This document shows positions 45,336-54,761 of a stretch of DNA of 64,000 nucleotides, piece by piece. Below the pieces are notes generated by a model. That model did no database searches. It saw only the letters and a list, made by a program, of their open reading frames with translations, and was not told the origin of the DNA. The stretch covers positions 30,567 through 94,566 of the forward strand of contig NZ_VIWP01000011.1 in NCBI RefSeq assembly GCF_007829835.1, given 5' to 3'. Both the position numbers and the translations under genes were made by a program. Source of the stretch: Neorhizobium alkalisoli (GTDB lineage: Bacteria; Pseudomonadota; Alphaproteobacteria; Rhizobiales; Rhizobiaceae). How positions within the stretch are numbered: position 1 is the stretch's first letter; each line of letters opens with the position of its first letter.

Positions 45336-45513
45336 TGAATTTATGGTAAATGATTTCTTACAAGAACTCTATTTAAATATTATAGTTCCTCACATGGTAT
45401 GATGTTCGGTTGGCAGTATAACCATCGATAGGTACCTCTTATCGATGGTAGATTGACAGAGGCCGCGAATTCACCGAATCTGGGCCAAATCCCGCTCCGC
45501 AAAGGCCGCTTCC

Positions 45514-45801
45514 ATGGAAGATTTCGTCCGTTTCGCATTGGAGAAGCTCCTCAATGTCGCCCATGAAGACAGTGGCCAAGGGCGCCGTGTTGCGAACTTC
45601 ATTCTCGCCTGGTGGAATGCCGACGTCCATGGTGGCTTCAACCTGACCGATCTTGCCGATCTCGATCCCCATGTCTGCGAGGACATGGGGACGATTTTCA
45701 CCTGGTTGGCCCGGCATGACACTTTGATATACCCGGACGACTACAAGCAGGAAATCGTCCAGATCATAGCGCGCTGGCGGCCACAGGCCGAGACAGCCTG
45801 A
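45514..45801 (+). CDS. small protein upstream of integrase (DUF7673-like)
   Basis: A 95-residue protein, MEDFVRFALEKLLNVAHEDSG onward, with a Trp-rich middle (ILAWWNADVHGGFN) and a helical C-terminus (QEIVQIIARW). It is often found next to plasmid tyrosine recombinases, to my knowledge under a DUF name, and I give no function. Its TGA shares one base with the ATG of the recombinase, so the two are translationally coupled and may work together. Confidence 0.72.
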   Translation: MEDFVRFALEKLLNVAHEDSGQGRRVANFILAWWNADVHGGFNLTDLADLDPHVCEDMGTIFTWLARHDTLIYPDDYKQEIVQIIARWRPQAETA

Positions 45802-46955
45802 TGGTTTCCGCCAAAAAAGCGGCCAAACTCTCCGGTGTGGAACGGCGCGCCGTCGAGCTCGACACGATCGCATCCGTGCTGCCGATCGACCGACGAGATG
45901 AACTCGCTGAGCTGCTGACCGACGCCGATATCGAAACGCTGCGCCATCTCGTCAACGAGGGCATGGGCGCCAACACGCTGCGGGCCCTTACCTCCGATCT
46001 TGCCTATCTCGAAGCCTGGGCACTGGCGGTGACGAGAAGATCACTGCCCTGGCCGGCGCCCGAGGCCCTGCTTTTGAAATTTGTCGCGCAGCATCTGTGG
46101 GATCCGGAAAAGCGCGCCAACGATCCCGATCACGGCATGCCGGCTGACGTCACCGACAATCTACGCGCCCAAGGTTTTCTGAAATCCACTGGTCCACACG
46201 CGCCGGCGACGGTGCGTCGGCGGCTGGCGAACTGGTCGACGCTGACGAAATGGCGCGGCCTCGATGGCGCCTTCGCCTCCCCTCCCCTCAAATCCGCCAT
46301 TCGTCTCGCCGTGCGCGCGGTCCCGCGGACCCGGAAGCGGAAGAGCGCCAAGGCCGTGACTGGCGATATTTTGGCAAAGCTGCTGGCAACCTGCTCGACC
46401 GACAGCCTGCGCGATACTAGGGATCGTGCCATCCTGATGGTCGCGTTTGGCTCGGGCGGCCGCCGGCGCAGTGAGATTGCCGGGCTTCGGATTGAGCAAC
46501 TGAGCATCGAGGCGCCGATCGAGGTTGCTGGTAGCCCTCCCCTCCCCTCTCTCGCGATTCATCTCGGCCGGACGAAAACGACCAGTGGCGAGCAGGATGA
46601 TGTCGTCTATCTGACCGGCCGGCCGGTCGACGCACTCAATGCCTGGATCGCTGCAGCCAAGATCGACGGCGGTAGCGTGTTTCGGGGGATCGGGCGCTGG
46701 GGTACGGTTTCGAAGCGGGCGCTCGATCCGCAGTCGGTGAACGCAATCGTCAAGCAGCGGGCGGAGATGGCGGGGTTGGAGGCTGGGGAGTTTTCGGCGC
46801 ATGGACTGAGATCCGGCTATCTCACGGAAGCCGCAATCCGGAACGTCCCACTGCTGGAGGCGATGGACCAATCCCGCCACAGGTCCGTTCAGCAAGCATC
46901 CAGCTATTATAACAGCGCTACCCGGCGCAGCGGGCGGGCGGCGCGGCTCCTGTAA
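45801..46955 (+). CDS. tyrosine-type recombinase/integrase
   Basis: A 384-residue protein with an N-terminal SAM-like core-binding domain and a catalytic domain carrying Arg (GGRRRSEIAGLR), His-x-x-Arg (AHGLRSGYL), His (SRHRS) and the nucleophile Tyr (QQASSYYN). It should cleave and rejoin DNA at a specific site. It could act in resolving plasmid dimers or moving an element. No flanking att repeats were found by eye. The gene is coupled to the small protein upstream. Confidence 0.88.
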   Translation: MVSAKKAAKLSGVERRAVELDTIASVLPIDRRDELAELLTDADIETLRHLVNEGMGANTLRALTSDLAYLEAWALAVTRRSLPWPAPEALLLKFVAQHLWDPEKRANDPDHGMPADVTDNLRAQGFLKSTGPHAPATVRRRLANWSTLTKWRGLDGAFASPPLKSAIRLAVRAVPRTRKRKSAKAVTGDILAKLLATCSTDSLRDTRDRAILMVAFGSGGRRRSEIAGLRIEQLSIEAPIEVAGSPPLPSLAIHLGRTKTTSGEQDDVVYLTGRPVDALNAWIAAAKIDGGSVFRGIGRWGTVSKRALDPQSVNAIVKQRAEMAGLEAGEFSAHGLRSGYLTEAAIRNVPLLEAMDQSRHRSVQQASSYYNSATRRSGRAARLL

Positions 46956-47463
46956 TGGAACTATGTGTTTGATAATCCTGCGTTATCGGACATTATGTCC
47001 ATTATAGATGAAATGGGTCAAATCATCGAGCAAAACACCTAAAATCACGTCGAGGAGACCTCAGCGCCGTCTCTCAGCACGGCGGCTGGGGGTGATGTTT
47101 AAGCGCCGGAGGTGTCGGGCCCTAGCTTCCTCCCCTCTCTCGCCGGCGGCGACGAGACATCGGTCATGCTTCAGCGGAGACGACCCGCAGAAATCAGCGG
47201 CGGCGGGATCGTTTTCGCGTCAATCTGACCAAAGCCGTTGGTCTATAGCGCCCCTTAACGTCGCCTCAGTGGCAATCAACAAGCGGTTCTATTCGGCTCT
47301 TTCATCGCTGGCCCCCTGCGAAGCGTCCCGATATCGCTCACAATTGTCACGGCGCAGCGTGGATGACGCATCGTTGTGCCCTATGAGATTGACGAGTCTC
47401 GATCCAGCGTCATCTAAGGCGTGGATATTGGGCTTAGGTCAAGTACACCTCGCAGGGTGCATA
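46956..47463 (+). other. intergenic region
   Basis: 508 bases between the recombinase and the exported protein. A frame runs through it in phase with the next gene, but its composition (Arg- and Ser-rich, no family match) and the lack of a ribosome site suggest that it is not translated. No repeats or hairpins of note were seen. Confidence 0.5.
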
Positions 47464-48543
47464 ATGCGAAAGCGAGAATTTTTGATCGGTCTGACTTGTC
47501 TGGGCACCGCGATAGGAACAGGAGGAATTGGTATGGCGGAATCGAACGAGCCGGTCGACGTGAGTGCGTTGGCGGCTTTACGGCCGGGGATGACGGTTGC
47601 CGACGTCGAAAAGGCAATGGGCTTGATGTGGCGCGCTCCGGCACCACACAAAGGAGGCGTGATCGATATCCTGGAAAACACATACGGAGTGAACGTTCGC
47701 CTGGATCGCATCGGAAAGATCGGCATGATCGAATTCACGTCGCGGTTCAAACAGACGGTCGCGGGCGTACCCATGGGACTACACCTTGACGACATACTCG
47801 CGATAATCCCTGCCATGAAGATCGGCGAGGAGAGCAAAGTCCGCCGTGGCACCCGCTTGGGGACGATGCGGCTTCCCGAGGGCGAGCTGTCCGCTCGGAT
47901 TTCGTATGACAAGGTTATGGAGATCGTGATCTCCAATCCAGACGCAGAATATGTCGAACCAACCGCTCCGCCCTATCCCGCGGCGGCTGGCGCTCCGGGA
48001 GCACCCTTTGCAGACCCTAACCTGAAACTTGTCGTCATGTCTGCGCTCCTTAGATCGAAGATGCTAGACCTTGGAACACCGCAACAGCTCGCGAGCCACA
48101 TCCTCGATCGACCAGTCGATTTGGAGGACGAAGGCTATGATCTCATTCCTCAGGCGCTTGGCTATCTTTTGCGCTATCCATTGACTGCCGAGCAGTTAGC
48201 CGCTGTCGACTGGATCCAGTTTGACGGAGGCGAGGAAATATACTCATACGCTTGGTACTTCTGGGGTGGCGGAGGAAGTGCTTTCGACATCCATGATACC
48301 TCCGACCTTCATCGCTGCCCCAATCTTAAAGGGGTATCGGTGATCGCGATGACCGACAGATTCGATCTTCGCACGCTTGTCCCATTGCACAGGCTCGAAT
48401 GGGTAAGCATCAATGTTCCTGCCGATCATCTTGAAGCCCTACTCGAAATACCATCTCTCAAGAGAGCTGGTCGCTTCGCGGCAAATCCCGAAACGAACGC
48501 GATCCTCAAAAAGCTCGAGCAGCGCGGCATAGAGTTGAGATAG
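47464..48543 (+). CDS. exported protein of unknown function
   Basis: A 359-residue protein beginning MRKREFLIGLTCLGTAIGTG, an N-terminal signal sequence with Arg-Lys-Arg and a hydrophobic stretch. A repeated middle region (LRPGMTVADVEKAMG, later MGLHLDDILAIIPAMKIG) resembles the two-lobed SmpA/BamE-like or PASTA-size modules only weakly. The C-terminal half (DPNLKLVVMSALLRSKMLDL, LTAEQLAAVDWIQFDGGEEI) resembles DUF6892-type proteins found near polymorphic toxins, with low certainty. It may be an immunity-like or envelope protein. Confidence 0.55.
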   Translation: MRKREFLIGLTCLGTAIGTGGIGMAESNEPVDVSALAALRPGMTVADVEKAMGLMWRAPAPHKGGVIDILENTYGVNVRLDRIGKIGMIEFTSRFKQTVAGVPMGLHLDDILAIIPAMKIGEESKVRRGTRLGTMRLPEGELSARISYDKVMEIVISNPDAEYVEPTAPPYPAAAGAPGAPFADPNLKLVVMSALLRSKMLDLGTPQQLASHILDRPVDLEDEGYDLIPQALGYLLRYPLTAEQLAAVDWIQFDGGEEIYSYAWYFWGGGGSAFDIHDTSDLHRCPNLKGVSVIAMTDRFDLRTLVPLHRLEWVSINVPADHLEALLEIPSLKRAGRFAANPETNAILKKLEQRGIELR

Positions 48544-48651
48544 CCCTGCCTGGAGGAGACATTTCCTTGCGTTCGATCAGGACTGTCCCGATGAGTGAAG
48601 CTTCCAGGTAAGCCTTCTCGACTGCGAATGTAAAAGGGAGTGACAAGCTCG

Positions 48652-48873
48652 ATGACGACATTTTCGATAATCGTGTTTAAGGATGGCGCCTCGCCCCCTG
48701 ATGTGAGCCGAGAAGACATCATCAATATAGAAGCGCCATGGGACTTGGTCGAAGGTGTCGCACGATTGGCTGTTGCACGTTATCCCGGTGCCACTCGGGT
48801 CCACGCCGTCGATGAGAATGGGCATATACGAGGGCGGGGGGATGTCTCACGGACGAGGGACGAACTTCCCTAG
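48652..48873 (+). CDS. hypothetical small protein
   Basis: A 73-residue protein starting MTTFSIIVFKDGASPPDVS, preceded by AGGGAG at 48635-48640. GTG 48640 is an alternative start. It contains a strand-helix-strand pattern (VARLAVARYPGATRVHAVDENG). No family is recognised. It follows the exported protein by 108 bases on the same strand. Confidence 0.45.
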   Translation: MTTFSIIVFKDGASPPDVSREDIINIEAPWDLVEGVARLAVARYPGATRVHAVDENGHIRGRGDVSRTRDELP

Positions 48874-49504
48874 ACACTGATATGATCGCGACCGACCTTT
48901 CCGCTGCCTTCGTCGAAAAGGCTATATGAACGTGCCGAGCGCCTGCACCAGTGCGACAGGCCGCAAGATCTGGGCGGGATTATATGCGGGGACGGTTGGT
49001 ACGCTTAAACATGATCGCCCGGCTTAGAGGATCCGCTACAACCAAAACCTCCTCCTCCCCGACACCTTGAACATCTTATCCACTATACCGGCCCAGTCGG
49101 CCTAGAACTGCGATTCTGGCCAACTTGGAGAATCTCGTGCGTCGCGCGGAAGAAAATTCGGCGAGCCCCCTATGTTTCGGACCAATGTGGGGAATGACTT
49201 CTTTGTCGACTGGTCGAACACGAACACCTGCGCCTTCCGCCTATAACAGCGTCGCTGAATCCTCTAAGGTAGAACTGCGGAATGAAGGTGGTGACAGTGT
49301 CTGAAATTATTTGCCATAATGCTTGCAGACCTGCGGTATCCTAAACTAGGCAGGCTATCCCAGTCCAATTCGCCCGAAAGCGCTATGTCCAGCCGGCGAG
49401 GCTATCGGAGCCATATCGAACATCGTATTGTATTTGTTTCACAATATCACTGTCTGTACGGCTGACAACTCTCGGGATGCGCACGTCACCATGCGTATCA
49501 AGGC
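48874..49504. other. gene-poor stretch
   Basis: 631 bases without a credible coding region on either strand. Codon use is irregular and stop codons are frequent in all frames. This begins a decayed zone that lasts to about 52.9 kb. Confidence 0.55.
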
Positions 49505-49750
49505 TCACGCTAATTGCCGTTGATTACTTCCTTGAGATCGAAGCAGCGCCATCAGCACCGGCCCGAGCGAGAATTCGCCGCGTTCCGCCCGGCTTGTTAG
49601 ATCTCGAAGGTATCCCCCTGGTGAGTTGATGTGCCCTGCTTTTTCTAGGACGCAGTGGCATAAAATAAGAGCAAGAAACCGGTGATCGCTGATCTTGCGG
49701 AGCAACATCACAAACTGGCAGCATTGCACCCTGACCTGATTTCTCACCTT
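49505..49750 (-). pseudogene. repC C-terminal remnant
   Basis: The minus strand reads EKAGHINSPGGYLRDLTSRA followed by ERGEFSLGPVLMALL and stops at 49505. The SPGGYLR-LT-GEFSLGP-LMALL pattern is the C-terminal end of repABC RepC proteins, and the intact RepC of this window ends with the equivalent KPGGYFRAMIDRALAGKL. Upstream of residue 60 the similarity fades, so only the last part survives. It is a relic of a second replicon that was integrated or lost. Confidence 0.6.
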
Positions 49751-50313
49751 CGAGATGGCCCGGTCAGGAAAATAATCCATCGCCCTCTGCTCGTCAGTGT
49801 CACGACGATACCTGGCTATCACAAGGCCGATAACACGAGGTATCGCCATCGCAGAGATGGGGTAGCGCAGTCTTGGCGAGATAGAGACTTTTCAAACTAC
49901 ATCGCCCTTCATGAGCGTCGCTATGGCGCAGAGGCTATCCAGCGGGTTCTAAGCATGACGGATCTCCTGGTTGATCCTCCAGCTACTTGGAAGCTGATTA
50001 AGGCCGCATGGATCGATCGTGAAAATGTGGACGAATATGATCTGTTTTTAACAAGATCAACGGCACTCTTTCTGTTCTTCATCGGCGCTCGCCCGCAACG
50101 CCCGAAGTGCCCTTCAGCCGCGTCGCTACCAACGTCAGGGACCACCTGCCTCCGACCACCTATCAGAGGCCTCCCGTAATTCCGCCGGTTGTCGATCTGC
50201 CCGTATACGCCCGGCTCCTCGTGCTGCCTGGACCTAGGGCGAAACGGCGGTTGCAGATCCCGGACAGATGTCATCCGGCCCCTCACACAACTCCGCGCCC
50301 GGACCCTGGCTGG
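49751..50313. other. decayed stretch with weak open frame
   Basis: A plus-strand frame across about 49850-50090 (YIALHERRYGAEAIQRVLSM, then DLLVDPPATWKLIKAAWI) has protein-like composition but no start, no ribosome site and no family I recognise. The remainder shows frequent stops. It is probably the remains of a plasmid gene. Confidence 0.35.
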
Positions 50314-50574
50314 GTCACAATTGTGACTTCTCTGCCGCCCTTTCAATTTTCCGGACAAGGCACTCAGCCACCCACAGCCTGATCGTCGGAGTGCCTGCGC
50401 GTCTGGCATCAAGGGGCGGGGCGATGAGGGGAAAGTCACAGTTGTGACTTCTGCTCCGGCAGTCCGCTCACCTCAGTTCGGCGCTGAGCAATCGCTGACT
50501 AATCCCTGCAGCGTCTCCGTAACCGACACGCGCCTTCGGCTGCGCCCGGCCAGGAAGTCACAATTGTGACTTCC
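50314..50574. repeat. three palindromes about 121 bp apart
   Basis: The palindrome GTCACAATTGTGAC occurs at 50314-50327 and inside the 22-bp perfect palindrome at 50553-50574. The middle copy at 50434-50449 has one central A-to-G change (CAGTTG). Starts are spaced 121-122 bp, and the DNA between copies does not repeat. The regular spacing and two-fold symmetry suggest protein binding sites, such as an orphan partition or replication-control site. Confidence 0.8.
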
Positions 50575-50943
50575 TAGCTCACCTCACTTCATGCAGCCGG
50601 CACTCCGCAACGCAAGTTTCTTTCGAAGCATTTCCGAACCTGAGAAGCATCACCACTTGAACGGGCAGGGGGTCACATTTACCACGTCTCCATCCAGACC
50701 CAGCAAGTTAACGTCTTCGACTATGGCAAAAGCCGGCTAAAATACCGACCTCACTCTCTCGGGTAATAGACGCCCGTTGTCCCGGGATGGCAATACAAGG
50801 CAAACTACACGACGGTAGAAATGGCGACAGACAGCCACGTGCTGCCCGCATAATTGTCGCGTTGGAGAGGTTCCTGCAAAATTTCAGCAATCGTCTAGGT
50901 CCAATCGACATTCAGGATCCAAAACGTTTTTAATCTGTGATTC

Positions 50944-50975
50944 ATAGGCCTGCAGATTGTCATCTGAAGGCCTAT
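50944..50975. repeat. stem-loop before transposase remnant
   Basis: ATAGGCCT pairs with AGGCCTAT across a short loop immediately before the transposase ATG. It may derive from the end or leader of the insertion sequence. Confidence 0.5.
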
Positions 50976-50976
50976 C

Positions 50977-51150
50977 ATGTTGAAGCCGAAGCGCTACGAA
51001 CTGACATCAGAGCAGTGGCGCAGGATTTGCGATCTGTTGCCCGGCAAGCCTGCCGATCCCGGCCGGACCGGAGTGAACAATCTCACCTTCGTCAATGGTG
51101 TGCTGTGGGTGCTACGTTCTGGGGCTCACTGGCACGACCTTCCCGAAAGC
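50977..51150 (+). pseudogene. IS5-family transposase fragment
   Basis: The first ~55 codons read YELTSEQWRRICDLLPGKP, then GVNNLTFVNGVLWVLRSGAHW and HDLPE, the N-terminal domain of IS5-type transposases. The similarity ends abruptly after HDLPE, and the DDE catalytic region is missing. It is a truncated copy that cannot transpose. Confidence 0.75.
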
Positions 51151-51229
51151 AATGTGCGTTTGACTTTAGCGGGATTGACATCACAATATAGAACGCACGG
51201 ATTGCCTGTGCGTGGAAACAACCTTTACG

Positions 51230-51700
51230 CTCTTCCGGCACGGCCAATGCGGCAGCAGTTACATCATCTGCAGCCGCCGGGGCACCATGAAACGAAGTGG
51301 CGACTGACATCGGACCGTAAGGTAGGGACCTGCCGGGCTGTGCAGTGAGTGGTACCTTGGCTGGCATAATCCCGCAGACAATCCCGCCGAACGCAGCTGT
51401 CTGAGCAATCTTCCGCGCCGAGGAACCGAGACGTTTCGCCCGACCATATCAGACGCGTACAGACGCACAAAGAGCATCAGATGGCCCGGTCTGCGCGAAG
51501 GATCGTAGTCTGATAGATTTCCCAATCTCCGCCCGGTGTGAAGATTTCCCCCGCCGCTGTTTAAGACAACCATCGCCCGCTCGCGGGTCCCGGGAAGCCT
51601 GCAAAAGGTTATCTCTTCACCCTTCACGAAAGGGCCAACGATAACGGTCAGATCAACGCGTCCAAGCCGCTTTCGCATTTCATGACGGCGGCCTCGATCA
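51230..51700 (-). pseudogene. ClpP-like periplasmic serine protease remnant
   Basis: The minus strand carries GRVDLTVIVGPFVKGEEITF and later AMVVLNSGGGNLHTGRRLG, resembling the COG3904 ClpP-like family (GPI...VVLNSPGGN...RIGR). A later segment in another frame (RFLGAEDCSDSC) matches the position of the VPEG-CASAC motif with its catalytic Ser. At least one frameshift and substitutions make it non-functional. Confidence 0.45.
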
Positions 51701-51789
51701 GGAACGAGAGAAGCATCGACGTCATCATTGTATCGAAGCTCCCGCAGACTCCGATCTGTATGGGCGTTAGCGAGATTTATGTGCAACAC

Positions 51790-52529
51790 AATGCATGCGA
51801 TTATACGGAAAAGCGGCGTTGACTATCCAAGACGAGGGTTGTCCGCGAAGGGGCGTAGCGCATTGGTACAGAGGTGTCTTCCTACAACATCTCTTCGACG
51901 AAAAGCCGGCTGCTCGCCGCAAGCCTCTTTCAGCTCATAGCCACCTTTTTCATTCCAAGCGCTATGCCCGAACCCTCGCGAAACCTGTTTGCACCGTCGT
52001 TCACCGCTGAGCACCTCGAACACGATCGACGGAGACATCACAGCGCAGTCGGCGAACAGTTTCAAGGCAGACGTAATGAACCGCCCCGAGGCCAACGTCA
52101 TAATCCAAAGCCGCTCAAGCGGCCGATGTTCGCCGCCCAACGGATTATTACCGGAAGCACGTTAACGAGGTAGAGAACTGAGGTGACGCAGCCTCCCGCC
52201 AGTTACGAAGGAGGGCAAACCCCGAAGATCGACTGCTGCTGCGATCTTCCTCACATGACCTTTGAAGACATGCGCGCCATTGAGAGATGTCGTACCGCGG
52301 TTAGGCGGAAGCTCGTTTAGCGAATGAGCAGTTCGCGGCATTCCGTAGGGATCTTATTGTTTGAGAAGCTGAGTATTCTGACCGACCGTCGATCAGGGGC
52401 CGCGAGGGGCATTCTCCAAAGGCATTTACACGGCCCTATGAACTGGCAGGGCAGGGGCATAAAGCCCGTCACTTTCGCCTAAATATTCTTGGTTCCACGA
52501 CAGTAGTGGCTCGGTCGTTCGCTCCATCC
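51790..52529. other. decayed stretch
   Basis: 740 bases between the ClpP-like remnant and the traG remnant. A minus-strand frame at 51823-52140 has no family match and no convincing start. No intact repeats or insertion-sequence ends were identified. Confidence 0.45.
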
Positions 52530-52879
52530 GCATTTTCGGTCTCGGCCGCGCCGAATTCGAAACCGCCAATTGGGCTGCGAATGCGCTTGGCGACCAGACG
52601 GTGTCGATCCGTACCAAGCAGTCGGCCGCGAAGTTGGGAGAGAGCCGCAAGACATCCATAGCAGAGCAGCGCCAAAAGCTGATGACGGCCGATCACATAT
52701 TGGAGATGAAGTGGGGGAGGGTGCTACCCGTGGCAGGGTCGAAGCCGCCTGCACTTGTCGATGCAATCGTGTCGTATAAGCACCCTGCATATCGACGGAA
52801 GCTGGATCGGAAGCAGATGCTGTGGTTGCCTCGCGAGATACGCAGCGTTCATATCGAGTGCTCTGGGACTTCCAATTAG
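52530..52879 (+). pseudogene. traG coupling-protein C-terminal remnant
   Basis: The frame reads GLGRAEFETANWAANALGDQ, later SIAEQRQKLMTADHILEMKW and PALVDAIVSYKHPAYRRKLD before a TAG. This is the C-terminal end of TraG/VirD4-type coupling ATPases (LMTADEIL, then a PPxLV-like strand, and the Y-HPAYRRKLDP end). The ATPase motor domain is absent from the window, so only the last ~115 codons remain. It indicates loss of a conjugation or secretion system here. Confidence 0.68.
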
Positions 52880-52931
52880 CGGGCCGTCATTCCCAATCTG
52901 CTGGCGTCCAGGCCGATACGCCTACCGCCTA

Positions 52932-53050
52932 AATTTCCCGATCGGGCATTTTCGAGAGTGATATGGCGATTCCCGCGGCCTAATTTCCCGATCGGGAAAT
53001 TTCGCTCGACAAGTTCGGTAAGGTACTGCTATTTTCCCGCTCGGGAAATT
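52932..53050. promoter_or_regulatory. HipB-type operators (three copies)
   Basis: Three copies of TTTCCC-N2-4-GGGAAA-like palindromes lie at 52932-52950 (one arm altered to GGGCAT), 52982-53001 (a perfect 20-bp palindrome) and 53032-53050. They cover the hipB promoter, with the last copy three bases before its ATG. They fit autorepression by HipB. Confidence 0.78.
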
Positions 53051-53053
53051 CGA

Positions 53054-53284
53054 ATGGCAAAACCAGTCAGAAGTCCTGCCGATATCGGCGCCCTGGTGAG
53101 AACAGTACGCAAGGAGCAAAACTTGCGGCAGGACCAGCTTGCCGGCGTCGCGGGCGTGGGCCTGCGGTTCATCGTCGATCTCGAGGCCGGCAAGCCGACA
53201 GCGCAGATCGGAAAAGTGTTGCAAGTTCTGCAAACCCTCGGTTGTTCGGTCGATATTTTGGAACCTGGTGAGTGCAGGCCATGA
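53054..53284 (+). CDS. hipB: HipB-like antitoxin/XRE repressor
   Basis: A 76-residue protein with an XRE helix-turn-helix (VRTVRKEQNLRQDQLAGVAG) followed by GLRFIVDLEAGKPTAQIGKV and a short C-terminal strand (CSVDILEPG). HipB binds its operators and neutralises HipA. It overlaps the hipA ATG by four bases. Three palindromic operators precede it. The Arg-rich longer frame upstream would read through these operators and is not credible. Confidence 0.87.
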   Translation: MAKPVRSPADIGALVRTVRKEQNLRQDQLAGVAGVGLRFIVDLEAGKPTAQIGKVLQVLQTLGCSVDILEPGECRP

Positions 53285-54531
53285 CGTCAAGGGTTCTGAA
53301 CGTATGGTGGGGTAGCCGTGTCGTCGGCCAGTTTACCCAGGACAGACACGGCGATATCGCCTTTCGAAATGCAAACGAATGGCTTGTCGATCAGACGACG
53401 CCGCCGGTTTCCGCCTCTTTGCCGAAGCGACCGGAACAATTCTCTCGCCGCGAATGCCGCCCATTTTTTGGGGGGCTTCTCCCTGAAGAGAGCCAGCGCC
53501 TGGTTTCGGCACAGGCTCTGGGCGTTTCGCCAGGGAGCGACTTCGCCCTTCTCGATCGTTTAGGCGGCGACGTTGCCGCCGCGCTTTAGCTGCTGCCGGA
53601 AGGTGAGTTGCCGGCTGATGCGACGGTGATTGCCGGGGCTCAGCCGACACCACTGGATGATGCTGGGATTGTTCGAATATTGGATGCCCTTCCCAACAGG
53701 CCTCTACCCCCGGCGAGGGGGGGGCGGCTATGCTTGGCTGGCGCGCAGTCGAAGGTGCCTGTTGTCGTCATTGATGGTCAGATTGCCCTTCCATTGCCGG
53801 GGCAACCTCCCACGCACATCCTGAAGTCGCCGATCGCGTGCTTCAAAGGGACGACCGAAAACGAAGCATTCATGATGAGCCTCGCCGCCGCGATTGGCCT
53901 TGACGTCGCGCCGGTAGAGGCAAGGACTGTGGAGGGCCGTCAATTCCGTCTGGTCGAGCGATATGATCGCGGGCGCGATAATCTCGGCGTCATGCGCCGT
54001 ATCCATCAGGAGGATTTTTGTCAGTCGCTCGGGGTACCGCCGGAAAGCAAATGTGCTAGCGAAGGCGGACCAACCTTCAAGGATTGCTTTGAGCTGCTGC
54101 GGCGTGCGTCGGCGCGGCTGGCGATGGATATCGCGAAGCTGCTGGGTGCAACAATTTTCAATCTCATTGTCGGAAATGCCGATGCTCACGGCAAGAATTA
54201 CTCAATCCTGTACGACGACCAGGGACCGAGAATGGCGCCGCTGTATGACTTGCTCTCGACAGTGGCATACCCGGACCTTTCGGCAAAATTGGCCATGAGG
54301 ATTGGGAAACGAGCGACCCTGGCCGAGATGGATGGGGAAGGGTGGAAGGCATTCGCGGAAGATGCCGGGATTGGTTTTGCTCTGGTTCGCCGCCGTGTTT
54401 CCGAGATATCCGGCGCCGTCATGACGTACGGAGGTGATGCCTCAGCGATCGTGCAGGGTGATCCAGCTGCTGCCGCAGAGGTAACTAAATCGAAGCAGAA
54501 CCGCGCTATTCCGGTATCTCTGTCAGTCTGA
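53281..54531 (+). pseudogene. hipA: hipA toxin kinase, interrupted by an amber codon
   Basis: One frame runs from ATG 53281 to 54531 except for TAG at 53587-53589 (codon 103). The N-terminal part (VLNVWWGSRVVGQF) ends with RLGGDVAAAL, then the stop, then LLPEGELP, where family members usually have a Ser or Thr. A single-base change such as TCG to TAG explains it. Downstream the kinase is intact: LAGAQSKVPVV, NLIVGNADAHGKNYSILY with the catalytic Asp and Asn, and the PLYDLLSTV metal-binding region. As written, HipA would be a 102-residue fragment unless the amber codon is suppressed or translation restarts near 53608. Confidence 0.85.
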
Positions 54532-54761
54532 TAACTGTCCATTTGGATGCACCGCTGCGGACGAGGCCTCGACCCCTCATTAAGTCATGACGAAAGCTGG
54601 TAACGAAAGTGCCTTACGCATTTCAGGACGCGAATTGGTAGCAGCCATAGCGGCAGAGCCTATGGGGAAATGAATACACGAACAGGTCTGAATACCTCCT
54701 CGTAAAAATCTCTGGTTTTCCTGGCATTGCGTCAATCGGAATACACAAGCTGGGCGCGGGC

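Noticed and set aside
47008..47463. N-terminal extension of the exported protein
   Set aside because: The extension is Arg/Ser-rich without similarity, and the signal sequence at 47464 marks the true start.
50314..50574. Palindromes as a CRISPR or rho-independent terminators
   Set aside because: The copies are 121 bp apart, too far for CRISPR, and lack T runs and flanking genes that need terminators.
50977..51348. Intact IS5 transposase
   Set aside because: Similarity ends after about 55 codons and the DDE region is missing.
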